Below, piece by piece: positions 13,006 to 22,732 of a DNA stretch of 64,000 nt. The translations under genes were made by a program, and so were the position numbers. The DNA is from Nageia nagi. Its lineage: Eukaryota > Pinophyta. Under the pieces are notes generated by a model. The model was given only the letters and a program-made list of their open reading frames with translations. It was not told the origin of the DNA and did not search any database. Position 1 is the first letter of the stretch. Each line of letters begins with the position of its first letter. Where the stretch lies: the NCBI GenBank assembly GCA_050084985.1, contig JBITNC010000001.1, positions 93,000,001-93,064,000 of the forward strand, in the 5' to 3' direction.

Positions 13006-15003
13006 TCATTTAAATCTATTCGTTTACAGGTTCTACCATGAGTTTTTAAATATCACCAATGTAAGAGTTGCGTGTTGAAATTAAGACCTTCACACCTCAT
13101 TTGTCTCCCATATCCCTAACAAGAAATGATATGCAAATATATTATTCTTTAAAAACATGCATTCCCAAGTTTTAATCATTCTCAACTTTGATAGGCAAAA
13201 GAGTCTAGATAAATGGCAATGTGCAAACATGTAAAGATTTTTGTACAAATTCTTTTTTTACATACTAAGTTAAATATAACATAAGTATTTTAATTTCCTT
13301 TTAAATCAAATTGTTTCTAAGACCTATCAAAATTTGTCAAAAGAGAAATATAAAGCAATTATGCTTTAAATGATTATTTCTTATATATTTAAGATGTATA
13401 ATAAAATCACTACGCACATTTTGATTATCTTGGTCAATGGATCAAGTTGTAACTACATATATCTTTGTAAATTTATTTAACATCTTTGTAAAGTGAAAAG
13501 CTAAGGAGAAAATGTGTGGTTACAAATTTACTTTACCATGTTCTCATTGTTTCTTTCTTTATAAATGCAATAATGATGTAAATATTCAAATTATTCATGA
13601 AATTGATAAGTTAAGATTTTATTTCATATATTTTATCTTGTTTCAATATATTAAATTCACTGAACATATAATGTTTTTAAACATCATTTAAATCCACAAT
13701 AATAATAAGCCATATCTAAACTTTTACCCAAAGATAAACCTATACCATTTCTGTATTTAAATTAATCTTTTCAACAAAATTTAATTATATGTCACCTATA
13801 AATCTGTAAATCACAAGTTTACAGATTCAGAAATTTAACAATTAAAATAAAAATTTAAAAACATCTTTAAAGATTTGTAAATTCATATGTTTTTATGTTC
13901 TAAAAGTTTAAAATTAAAAACGTAAAAAGATTGGAAAATGCTTTTGGTTGTCTTATTCTATAATACTTAGAAATTTAAAACTCTGATATTACCCCTCATA
14001 ACTTAAAAAAAAGGAAAGCTTAACAAGCATAACCATTCAAATGCCTTTGGTTATCTTATACTATAGAAATTTAAAACTCTGATATTCTCCCTCCTAACTT
14101 ATAAAAGGAAAGCTTTAACAAGCATCACCATTCAAATACATCAATCATTCTCAAAAGGTTCGTTATTTTGTCTCTTCGTTTTCATACCTTTTTTTTCATT
14201 CTCCTTTAGATAAGGATATTACTAAGCCACACAAAATGTATCACCACTCCTTTTCTGACATTTGCCCTCTAAACAAGCATAAAAAGTCAAAACTCTATAA
14301 ATTTCTATAATACAAAGCTGATAAGAAGAAACTTATCATTTAAAAAACAAAACAGTTGGATTCCTTGTAATTAGATTACAGATAAAGTTCAAAACAGCAA
14401 ATTATAAAAACTTCAATTCATAAATAAATAATCAATCATTTCCAATCAGTTGGATTCGTCTCCAGATCTAAAAATTCTAATCTTTTGATGCTCATATCAC
14501 ATTCTGGTGACTTTATCCATAATATGCATTTCCTGCTTTATCATGTTGCCTGGTCCATTGCCTATGCTAAATAAATGCATGCTCTCAATTAGCTTTAGAT
14601 TCCCACGAGTTCCCTTTTCTCATACAATTAATTTGCTTTTTCTCTGTTCCATATTTTGTAAAGGAAAAGTAAACTCAGAACTTTCATATGCTTTTCTTCT
14701 CATTCACTCTAGCAGCTTTCAGATTCACAATCCCAATTTGATTTCAAGACACAGATGCAGAGCATGGAACATACTAAAGTTTAAACACACCACACACAAT
14801 TCATATAAATATTATGTAAAACAAACACACACATAGATGTAAGACAAACAAACCACAGCATAGGCGTTGCCTTCTGCTTGCTTGGAGCTCAACGAACTCT
14901 CTCTGTAGCACTCTGCTATTTGCTCGGAGCTCAACAAACCACAGAATGCACAACACATTTAGCCTTAACACTAACAAAAGTTGCTTGCTTGAGATGCCCT
15001 CCA
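13006..15003. other. Intergenic DNA downstream of the methyltransferase-like gene
   Basis: No supported gene. A short local duplication occurs at 14,880-14,945, where 'ggagctcaac(g/a)aac' appears twice. A 67-codon minus-strand frame (14,801-15,004) starts with ATG, but it lies past the likely poly(A) site and has no recognisable similarity, so it is not called. Confidence 0.5.
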
Positions 15004-15041
15004 TGATAAGTACCAGGCATCAGTCAATATATAGCAAGCTC

Positions 15042-15047
15042 TTTATT
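15042..15047 (-). terminator. Poly(A) signal of the methyltransferase-like gene
   Basis: TTTATT on the plus strand is AATAAA on the coding strand, 50 bp past the TAA stop. Cleavage would be expected 10-30 bp further (about 15,010-15,035). Confidence 0.6.
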
Positions 15048-15096
15048 CTAGTACTGTAATAGTAGTAGACTAATGTAATGGAGCCTGTGTTTGTGC

Positions 15097-16281
15097 TTAC
15101 CATTTATGGGCAAACACACCAATGTTACGCAGGATGCGAAGCAATTGCATACAGTCAGCATCCAGGTAGCTCTGATTGCACACCACAAAGATTTCATCTA
15201 CGAGACACATGGCTCCACTCTCGATCATTCCCCTGACATGCTCACAACCCACCTTTACCACAACAAAATCCTCATTACGGATGTTCTCTCTTGTCCAAAC
15301 CCCAAGCTCGAACCCTTGACCTCTGCCCCGCTTCATAGCAGCGGCTGGCACAACACTAACAGTGCTAAGATTAGCAAATGCATTATGAATCATGTTATCA
15401 AGGTCTACAATATGGACATGGAATGTCTCGTTCTGCTTCGGATAAGTCCCCAAGAACCAACTTTTGACGCTGTTGAAAGTGTCGTTGGACCCGACCTCGA
15501 CATACACACGGCGGTTGCGCACTCTGATATCGACCAAGTTTGAGAGGTAGACAACGGTAGTGTGATTGTGGGTTTGGGGTTCGGCGAGGTTTAAGACGCT
15601 CCTGTTGTATTTCCCGCAGGGATTTGCGAATTCAAGACCAGATGCTCGTTTGCGGAGGGTTATCACAGAGGAGTTACCCGCGCTGGTGACATAAGCTACG
15701 CCGGCGTTTCTGAAAAGGGCGGCAATGGGGCTCAGAGAATGTATAGGATTCGAGTCCTGTCCCAGCCGCCTTGGTGAGACAACTACAATTGCGACCCCGC
15801 CGGGTTTCAGCGTGCGTTCGATCTCCAGCGCAAGCAGCGCCGGTGCCCGGGCTCGATCCAGCGACCACCCGGAGTAAACAAAGTCGAAAGACGAATCTGC
15901 GAAGGGGAAACGATGCAGGTCGCAATGGCGGTCGACTACGGCGCCCGGTAAGCCCTTCGAACGCAGAACGAGGGCAGAGATGGCCGCACCGGCGCCCACG
16001 CAGAGACCCTTAAGGCCTGGACGGAGGAGACCGTGGCTTATCAGATCCAAATACATGTCTGCAAAAAATTCCAAATCGCGCTTCATCGGGGATTTGATCC
16101 GTCCAATTCCGGGGCCGAACAAGGGTTTGAAATCCTCCGTAAGGTCGCATGAGACGGCGTCTTGGACAATGTAGAGAGTTGGCATTACACCCAGCAGCAT
16201 TGCGAAGAATACGCTGCGCATCATGAGGCGCTGGCCTACGGCGCCCCATATGAGCTCCAGCTTCAGCAGATTCGCGCCCAT
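15097..16281 (-). CDS. Membrane-anchored two-domain methyltransferase-like protein (DUF7870 type)
   Basis: An intact 394-residue intronless frame. The start is the ATG at 16,281: it has a strong context (G at -3, G at +4), is the first ATG after the last uORF, and an in-frame TGA at 16,314-16,312 rules out a longer protein. A hydrophobic stretch at residues 22-39 (RSVFFAMLLGVMPTLYIV) is a likely signal anchor. Residues ~85-215 form a class I methyltransferase-like fold: GLCVGAGAA (92-100) as SAM-loop, DLHRFPFADSSFDFVYSG, and LKPGG (158-162). Residues ~240-394 form a second Rossmann/FkbM-like half starting RRVYVEVGSND and ending with HKW. The pattern matches the plant DUF7870 proteins (Arabidopsis At3g53400 and At5g03190), whose biochemical role I do not know. 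No catalytic activity is claimed. It is the only undamaged gene here, much more GC-rich than its surroundings, with complete promoter and poly(A) signals. Confidence 0.88.
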   Translation of the reverse strand: MGANLLKLELIWGAVGQRLMMRSVFFAMLLGVMPTLYIVQDAVSCDLTEDFKPLFGPGIGRIKSPMKRDLEFFADMYLDLISHGLLRPGLKGLCVGAGAAISALVLRSKGLPGAVVDRHCDLHRFPFADSSFDFVYSGWSLDRARAPALLALEIERTLKPGGVAIVVVSPRRLGQDSNPIHSLSPIAALFRNAGVAYVTSAGNSSVITLRKRASGLEFANPCGKYNRSVLNLAEPQTHNHTTVVYLSNLVDIRVRNRRVYVEVGSNDTFNSVKSWFLGTYPKQNETFHVHIVDLDNMIHNAFANLSTVSVVPAAAMKRGRGQGFELGVWTRENIRNEDFVVVKVGCEHVRGMIESGAMCLVDEIFVVCNQSYLDADCMQLLRILRNIGVFAHKW

Positions 16282-16491
16282 GGCGCCCTTGATGTAACAG
16301 TGGGGCACTCTTCACTGAGAAATAACAACTAAAAACCCCAAGGATTCCACGCAAAACAGAGCAGCCCAGCCCAGCCCAGACGTTGGCTGAGAACTCTGCT
16401 GTGGAGTTGTTGTGCGGATTTTTGCTGAATGAGATCAAGCAAAAATGGATAGAGAAAAAGATTTACCAGCAAGACAACTGAAAACTAGTGT

Positions 16492-16614
16492 TTATCGGCT
16501 GCAAAATCTGGCGGCTGTATGGTTTCCACCCACGAGGAGTCTGATCGTGTTTTGTGATCCAAACAGAAGTAGCTGCAGATGTTTGGGAGGCGCTCCCACA
16601 CGATTTCCCATCAT
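16492..16614 (-). CDS. 40-codon upstream ORF in the leader (candidate conserved-peptide uORF)
   Basis: Within the ~455-nt leader, ATGATG at 16,614 (A at -3 for both ATGs) opens a 40-codon frame ending TAA at 16,492, about 210 nt before the main ATG. The peptide begins MMGNRVGAPPKHLQLL and ends TIRLLVGGNHTAARFCSR; its composition is protein-like, without simple repeats. No other ATG lies between its stop and the main start, so ribosomes reaching the main ORF must reinitiate or leak past. From family knowledge, Arabidopsis At3g53400 and At5g03190 carry annotated conserved-peptide uORFs (CPuORF46 and CPuORF47). Whether this peptide matches theirs must be checked; I did not compare sequences. Likely role: translational control of the main ORF. 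Confidence 0.65.
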   Translation of the reverse strand: MMGNRVGAPPKHLQLLLFGSQNTIRLLVGGNHTAARFCSR

Positions 16615-16623
16615 TTTCGTTAC

Positions 16624-16635
16624 TCAAGGATTCAT
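16624..16635 (-). promoter_or_regulatory. Minimal uORF (3 codons)
   Basis: ATG AAT CCT TGA in the leader, just upstream of the 40-codon uORF. Very short uORFs usually permit reinitiation; function here is unknown. Confidence 0.5.
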
Positions 16636-16647
16636 CAGATTCGGCTC

Positions 16648-16665
16648 TCAGAAACCTATTTCCAT
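16648..16665 (-). promoter_or_regulatory. Minimal uORF (5 codons)
   Basis: ATG GAA ATA GGT TTC TGA, the first ATG of the predicted transcript (start site about 16,738). It precedes the 3-codon and 40-codon uORFs. Confidence 0.5.
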
Positions 16666-16763
16666 TCTAAAAGCTCCACTTTTTTTCGGCCAGGGACGCA
16701 GCGTTCCTGCTAATCGTTCACAAAACGATGAACACCGCGCTTCTCAAGCCAAAATCCGTTTGC

Positions 16764-16770
16764 TTATATA
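16764..16770 (-). promoter_or_regulatory. TATA box of the methyltransferase-like gene
   Basis: TATATAA on the minus strand in GC-rich context (ccggcTATATAAGC). Transcription should start roughly 30 bp downstream, near 16,738, giving a leader of about 455 nt before the ATG at 16,281. Confidence 0.75.
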
Positions 16771-16825
16771 GCCGGAAACACAGTATTCGGTCTGGATGTG
16801 TCTCTAACATCCGTTACAGCAACTA

Positions 16826-16834
16826 TTAGGGTTT
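16826..16834 (-). promoter_or_regulatory. telo-box (AAACCCTAA)
   Basis: AAACCCTAA on the minus strand, about 56 bp upstream of the TATA box. Telo-boxes are common in plant promoters of growth- and translation-related genes; a role here is inferred from position only. Confidence 0.45.
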
Positions 16835-17001
16835 AACACTGAGGGCATTTAACTGTAACCGCGTACAGATAAACGAAACTTTGTTTGTTAATAATTGTGG
16901 CACGCTCTTCGAGGTTGTTTTATGATGAAAGGGATAGCGAAGCATCTTGGACATGTGTCGTCACAACTGAAGCAAAAGAAAAAGACAGCCTGGATAATGT
17001 C

Positions 17002-17007
17002 CACGTG
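17002..17007 (-). promoter_or_regulatory. G-box (CCACGTGC)
   Basis: A perfect palindromic CACGTG core lies 232 bp upstream of the TATA box. bZIP and bHLH factors bind this element in plants; use in this promoter is inferred. Confidence 0.45.
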
Positions 17008-17454
17008 CAGTAGCTTTCCGAGCTGGCAGAACTGCGGCCACTGAATGGCTGATTCCGATCCGTACGAAAACATGGGTGTCGGCGCTGGAAAGCCGTTGGA
17101 TCATGGATGGCTTTTATTATTATTTTAAAGGGGAGGGTCCTGCGTAAGGATGCGCTTCCGATACGCGCTGTCGGATGTCAAATTTATATTCAATTAAAGT
17201 TATTCGGGGCCCAGACTAAGTGGACCCCATTACCATGTGCCCTATGTGAAAAAGCTGCTTCCCACCATGCTTGGCGTTGTACTTAAGGCAGAAGATTTTA
17301 GTTGCATCTGCCATCTTTATTCTTTGTTTATGTCTTAAAATCGACCAAATCAATTCTATGATGGTGGTAATTTTTTTTAATTTGAAACAAGGAGAGCATA
17401 TATTTTTTACCAACTTCATTTATGATTGAGGTGGGAATTTTTTTTAATTTGAAT

Positions 17455-17960
17455 TGAGGATTCAATAAGTAACATAAATGGCAGTTGTATCTTTAAATGT
17501 ATTTTCTAGGAGTAAAGATAACTGTTGCAATCTTTGTCATCATTCAATGCCATTAAGAAGGTATGGATAATTTAAGATAGTTTTTCATTGAATGTTGTGG
17601 TTATGATTGTCTTGATGTATGCAAAATGTAGAAGAATACACAAGGTTCGAGAATTATTTGATAAGGTGCATGATATAGACACAATTTCATGGAATGCAGT
17701 AATTGTTAGATATGCATGAAATGGGTTTTCTCATAACAATCGTAAGACTATTATGCAAATGCAACCATCAGACTAAAGCAAGACTCTACAACTTTTGCTA
17801 ACATTCTTCTAGCATGTGCCACATAGGAGCTCTAGAAGAAGGTATCGACATCCATCCAAGAGTAGTTGAAAATGGTTTTTCATTTAATGTTGTGGTTGTG
17901 ATTGCTCGTGGTTGTGATTGCCCTAATAGCCATGTGTAGTTACATAAAAGTAATTTATAT
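17455..17960 (+). pseudogene. Pentatricopeptide-repeat (PPR) protein fragment
   Basis: The frame reads FSLNVVVMIVLMYAKCRRIH, then VRELFDKVHDIDTISWNAVI, then YA-stop-NGFSHNN. This is the P-L-S type PPR pattern (L-x-x-M-Y-A-K-C, then A-R-x-L-F-D-x-M, then I-S-W-N-A-M-I). After frameshifts, DSTTFANILLACA and a second copy of the 'ENGFSFNVVV' segment follow at 17,870. Two to three PPR units survive with stops and shifts. Land-plant organelle RNA-editing PPR proteins have this structure. It is dead and lies divergently behind the methyltransferase-like gene promoter. Confidence 0.8.
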
Positions 17961-17998
17961 AATTACTTATAATCATTAAATATTTATTATCACATTAT

Positions 17999-18559
17999 TG
18001 TTGGAAGTTGAGCTTGATCAAACTCGAACATGACTAGAAGATCCAACCTCAAAACTAGTTGTTTTCACTCCTTGTCCAGAAACACAACCTTGATCACATT
18101 TCATCAATGCTAAATGTAGACCCAATCGCATTCCAGACCAAATGTAATCATATTTTTGCAGTGTTATTTTTGGGTATTACACTTCGCCCAATTTTATATC
18201 TTTTTTATATTTTGTTTGTTTTTTCTTCAATTATTTCACATTACAGTTGTTATGTTCTCTCTGGGATGTTGTGTATTTAATTATTAGCTTGCTCATGTAA
18301 TTAGGTTGGATTTTGGACTAGCTTGGTTTGTTGGTGTGTAGCTTGGTGTGAGAGACTAAGTGAAATGTGGTGTGTTAGATCTAGGTTCTAGCTAAACTCC
18401 ATTTAAGATTGTATATTTTGATTCTACTATTTATATAAATAGTTCCATTATGAGTTTACTCCATTGTTGATTCAAATTTATAAATTTGGATTTCCTCCAT
18501 TGTTAAATATTGATGAATGTATGTATATTGAAATTTATTGAATCTATTTAGATTCTTCA
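17999..18559 (+). mobile_element. Ty1/copia 5' LTR
   Basis: Begins TGTTGGAAGTTGAGC and ends gattcttca, giving TG..CA ends, about 561 bp. It is followed after two bases by a primer-binding site and then by gag, in the order expected of a copia element. Its 3' partner LTR was not found. Confidence 0.7.
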
Positions 18560-18561
18560 TC

Positions 18562-18574
18562 TAGTACCAGAGCC
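18562..18574 (+). other. Primer-binding site, initiator tRNA-Met type
   Basis: TAGTACCAGAGCC differs by two bases from the usual plant copia site TGGTATCAGAGCC and is placed two bases after the LTR end. Confidence 0.65.
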
Positions 18575-18715
18575 ATGATTATTTTGATTTGATGGGTTTG
18601 AGAAAGCTTGGTAGATTGGAGAGTTAGAGTAAACATGTGGGGAGCTTGAAAATAATTTTATAAAATAATTTTCTGGTTGATTTCTGATCGAGTTTCTTGT
18701 TGCTCTAATGTAATG

Positions 18716-19060
18716 GCTATCAACACTAACTTCTTACCACTACTAGAATTTGATGGGAAGCATTTTGATTTTTGGAGCATAAAAATGGAGACATTGTTGA
18801 TGGGTAAAGGCCTATAGGAAATTGTTGAAGATGGGTATTTTGAATTGGAAGATTGAAGCTCTTTTGAAGGAGAGGAAAAAATATTGAAGTAAAATGAACA
18901 ATATCAAAATTGTTTGGCTCTTCTAAATATTAGAAAAAGCATGAAGAAGAATATTTTACCACTTCTTGTAGGTTATAGGACAACTTGGGAAGTATGAAAA
19001 ATATTGCAAGTTTTTTTTAGGGGTGATAAAATCCCTCAAGAAAATGTTTATTTTGTGATC
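18716..19060 (+). pseudogene. copia gag fragment
   Basis: The frame opens MAINTNFLPLLEFDGKHFDF and then WSIKMETLLMGKGL, the N-terminal gag motif F-D-G-x-x-F-x-x-W-x-x-K-M of plant copia elements. It continues with interruptions through SMKKNILPLLVGYRTTWEV and ILQVFFRGDK. Several stops and frameshifts make it non-functional. The LTR and primer site lie immediately upstream. Confidence 0.75.
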
Positions 19061-19390
19061 AAGAGAGAAAATTGTTGTTCCATATTTGAGAAAAATGTTG
19101 GAAAAGAAGAAGAAGCCATTTGTTGTTTTGGATTGTATTGTTGGAGCACTTGGAGAGTGCATTAATGAAGATTGTCTCATGGAGGAGGCATAAAATTTTA
19201 TTCTGTAATTTTCTGTTGATACTTATCTTAACAATTCTCATGTTACTTGTGAAAATGATGTTTGTGATGAAGGTGCAATTGTTAAAGACTCTCTTCAAAG
19301 AGAGAGTGCTTATGTTGGAGTTCCTCCAAAGGGGAAGAATAAAGTTGTGTGATGGATTGCTAGCTTGAAGACCACTCATATGGAGTGGAG

Positions 19391-19966
19391 ATGAGTCTTA
19401 AAAATACTATTCTGAAATTTGAAATTGCAACTATACATTAGTTTGAAGATTTTTCAAAACAAGTAAAATTATTTTTGAAAAGGTTTACCTAGAATTTGTG
19501 CACATGCATGGAGGAGAGTTGGAGTGAAGACCATTCATCAAGAATGGGATATAATTATTTTGAAAAGGTTGATTTTAATGTTGAAGAAGCAATGATCATG
19601 AAAGAGTGTTGTGTTGATGATGAAATGGAAGATGATTATTTTATAAAATAATATTTGCATATTAAAGAAGAATCACTCATAATGGATTGTTTATTTGAAG
19701 ATCATGGAATGGTTATGTATTTTGCAAAATCAGATTTTGAAGATGTTCTTATTGAGAATACCATGGTTGATCCATTATGGAATTCTTGCCCAGATTTTGT
19801 TGATGAAAATGAGGTTAAATTCATTTGCAATATTCTTGATTTTTTACTTGAGAAAGAAAAGAGTAAAGATTATTTTATTAAAGAGGCATCCATTTATGAT
19901 ATTCATGTTGTAACAACAATAGGGACTGATTTTTTGAAGATTGAAAATTATTTTGTGGAGCAATAA
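19391..19966 (+). pseudogene. Acidic ORF inside the copia remnant, unidentified
   Basis: One frame of ~192 codons with only three stops runs here. It is rich in Glu/Asp and aromatic residues: NYFEKVDFNVEEAMIMKE, then ECCVDDEMEDDYFIK, then the 103-codon open part with MDCLFEDHGMVMYF, NSCPDFVDENEVKFICNILD and KSKDYFIKEAS. A recurring 'YFxK/YFVE' pattern hints at internal duplication. It follows copia gag where the gag C-terminus or protease would be expected, yet matches neither. It could be a captured fragment, a lineage-specific gag tail, or part of another element inserted here. Confidence 0.4.
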
Positions 19967-20203
19967 ATTTATTTTGAAAAGGCAATAAACATTGGATTTT
20001 TTAGAACTAAAAAATTATTTTATAGAAATAATATGTGGATCAGTCGTCAATAAAAATTATTGTGAAGGTGTAGCAAATAGTGACACACCTTTCCTTGTTA
20101 AAAAGGAATAATTAATGAAGAGGTATTATATGAAGAGAAACTAATTAGAGCACTTTCTTATGTGAAGAAGGAGAATGTTGTTGATGAAAGAATCAAGCCT
20201 AGA
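19967..20203. other. Copia remnant tail, no gene seen
   Basis: AT-rich sequence up to the family X LTR. No recognisable coding domain. Confidence 0.4.
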
Positions 20204-21488
20204 TGACTAAATTCCTAATTACCCAAGATCTCTTGAAAGCTCTCTCAAATTCCTTAAGCATTAAGAACATAAAATCAAAGATAACATTCACACAAGATGT
20301 CATAAATATAAAGTGGTTCCTCTAACCATGGGAGTACATTCACTAATCTAAGATCTTATTCTCAAATAGCACTATTTTTTTTATTAATGGGTTAATTTTG
20401 TATTAATAAAAAAATCATGAAGTTTATAAGGGACTTCACCAACCTTTACATTAGGAAAAATCTAAGCAACTGATTTTACAAGATACTCCAAATTGTTGCA
20501 TTATGTCAAATGATAGCAAAAGAGGAGAATCTATATGCTATTGTCCAACATAGCCTGATCGCTAACCCTATTTAAAGCCCAAACTAACTTATGTGCCCAT
20601 TTATATCCTAAATAATAATTAGATACAAAGGTAAAAGTTTGACTTCTATGATTATCCCACTCACTAGTCGATATTAGTAATAATTTGAGATTCAAAACAA
20701 CTTTTGTTGCCTAGTTCCTCCTCATTTTTCATGCGCAAAGAATGGGTCTAGTTCTAGTTTGGAGATTTTGCAACTTCCTGCTGCTTCTATATGGATTATG
20801 GATGTTGTCTTAGAATGACTCCTGCATCTAATGTTAAGCTTGATCCTGTTCTCTAAAGGTGTTCCATACAATTTTTTCTTCCTTTCCTTGGAGTCTACCT
20901 TGCTCCCATATGGTGATTACTCCTTCATTTGAGAAGAATCCTTAGATTTTGGTAACCCTTTGCCAAGGTGTTCCTCTTTTCCAAATAGTTTTGATGGTTT
21001 TTTATCTTTTAATTACTTCTTATTCTGCTGGGACTCAACTCCAACTGCTTCATCCTCCTCTTTGATGTCCTCTTCTATGGTGCATTGGAAATTTGGGCTC
21101 GAAGAGCACTCTCTTACAACAACCCTTTCTCCCTTCCCCTACAACCTAAACAAGAGCATAACTTTGCTTCAAACTTGAGTGAGTAATCTCAAGGAGAAGG
21201 CCTTCTATTTATAGGTCAAAATCATCCCTTGGATCACCCTTTTAACCATTGTACAATATCATGATATGCATTACCCTTTTACCCAAAGGGCATGCTCATG
21301 AGATGGAGTGAAGGACAAGTTACATTATCATATTCATGAATACTTAAAAGGTATCTAGGGATGCTTTTAAGTATTAGTGAATTTACATTATCATATTCAC
21401 TAAATACTTAAGGTATCTAAGTATACCCTTAAGTATTAAGTGAATTTACATTAAGAGACCTTCCAATAATCAATTATACATTCCAACA
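20204..21488 (-). mobile_element. LTR of family X (minus orientation), ~1,285 bp
   Basis: On the minus strand the LTR starts TGTTGGAATGTATAATTG directly after a purine tract (ttaagggggaa) and ends ..aatttagtca at 20,204. A TATA-like cctataaatagaagg lies near 21,215-21,200. The segment ending in gatcttgggt aligns with the plus-strand LTR at 4,569-5,067. Two near-identical short blocks (gtatctaagtat / gtatctaggga with flanking 'tacattatcatattca') at 21,320-21,440 form an internal duplication. Confidence 0.65.
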
Positions 21489-21785
21489 TTCCCCCTTAAT
21501 GCAATATTGGGATAGAGTGAAGAAGGAGAGAAGAAGAAAAGAGTAAAAGAGAGTTCTCCTCTATAAAGATACAATTGGAGATGAGAACATTTACATCTTT
21601 GAGAAATAAGCAAGATCTTAGATTAAAACTCACTAATTTACAATACAAACATTAACCACAATTGATTTCACTGTGCAAAGTAGTCATTCAACAACAAGTT
21701 GACATCATGAGTCTCCACTACTATAATTTAGTGATTTTGCATCATACCACATGTAAAATAATTACATTTTGATGCAAGACACATC
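21489..21785 (-). mobile_element. Internal 3' tail of family X element
   Basis: Homologous in inverse orientation to 4,340-4,568 (purine tract, ggagaactctctt, ctcatctccaa, and further away 'gttgttgaatga'). It is cut at 21,786 by the start of a gypsy LTR, which therefore probably inserted into it. Confidence 0.6.
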
Positions 21786-22584
21786 TGTTGACATCTAAAA
21801 GTGGTCCCCTTAACATGGTCTCACTTAGGTACAACATTACATACATATTTTATCACACTTTATTACATTCTAATCATATTTTACCTTATTATCAAATATT
21901 TCTCAAGTTATGTTCTTATTTTTATGTTAGGTACACCAAGACAGATTCAACCTTCACACAAAGGATCAAATGGTGATATCATGCCTAATATAAATATAAG
22001 TATCTCTAACCTAGGGAAAGCATGTCAAGATTACATCTTGATAGCCAATACCCTACACTTGGGTGTTTCTAAATGTTGCCTATTGAGATTAGAATCTTGT
22101 TATCACTCAAGCGAATATCTATCAACCATCTTTGTGATCATATGCTTGGTTTAACTTGTTGACATATTTGTTGTTATCGATCCTTGTTGATGAACCTCAT
22201 TCCTTTGGAACGCTAACACCCATGCTGAGCTCTTGGAACCTAATATCAACATTGAGATCCTTTTTGCTATTAGTCATGGGGCTTGCACATCAAAGTCACC
22301 TTTCTTTGACAAGTTTATCTTACATAGATTCAGCTTCGACACAAGTAAGGAGACATAGGTATTTATCTTATACTTGATTCCATCTCTTTAGTATGTGCAT
22401 TTTATTTGTATCTTAATATCGATATATTTCATAGTTCTGTTATTACACTACTATATTCATCATTCTCTATTATTCATGTACATTTATTTGAGTTAAATAG
22501 CTTAGATATTGCATACTTAAATATTTATGTTTATTTAGTTCATTTAGGCTAAAACCCTAGTTGTACCTAAAACATATATCAACA
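21786..22584 (+). mobile_element. Ty3/gypsy 5' LTR (~799 bp)
   Basis: Perfect 6-bp terminal inverted repeats TGTTGA ... TCAACA bound this segment. A primer-binding-like TGGTGCCCAATAG follows after three bases, then gag about 150 bp later. No 3' partner LTR was found in the window. Confidence 0.7.
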
Positions 22585-22587
22585 TAT

Positions 22588-22600
22588 TGGTGCCCAATAG
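22588..22600 (+). other. Primer-binding-like site
   Basis: TGGTGCCCAATAG starts three bases past the LTR end. The TGG-G-CC start is usual for plant gypsy primer sites; the tRNA cannot be named with certainty. Confidence 0.5.
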
Positions 22601-22732
22601 TTTATAACATTTTATTTCTCTTAATTAGGGTTAGAATAAAAGGTGCTCTCTAACTTAGCTATATCTTTACATCAAGAACCCTAGGGTTCTAATTGGTTAC
22701 ATTTGATCAAAGATTTTGTGAGTGTCACAAAA

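Noticed and set aside
14801-15004. 67-codon minus-strand ORF starting with ATG
   Set aside because: It lies past the likely cleavage site of the gene, has low-complexity composition from a local duplication, and no promoter.
15091-15543. 150-codon plus-strand frame overlapping the methyltransferase-like gene
   Set aside because: It is antisense to the intact minus-strand gene, arises from GC-rich codon structure, and has no domain of its own.
16282-16308. N-terminal extension of the methyltransferase-like protein from GTG at 16,308
   Set aside because: GTG is not a normal plant start; an in-frame TGA lies at 16,314-16,312 and a strong ATG occurs at 16,281.
16010-16438. 142-codon minus-strand frame overlapping the main start
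   Set aside because: It has no ATG at its 5' end (TTG) and is an out-of-frame shadow of the leader and gene start.
16445-16771. 108-codon plus-strand frame across the leader
   Set aside because: It is antisense to the uORF and TATA box, with no recognisable protein.
18059-18280. 73-codon ORF
   Set aside because: It lies wholly inside a copia LTR and has no coding signature.
20960-21178. 72-codon ORF
   Set aside because: It lies inside the family X LTR on the non-coding strand.
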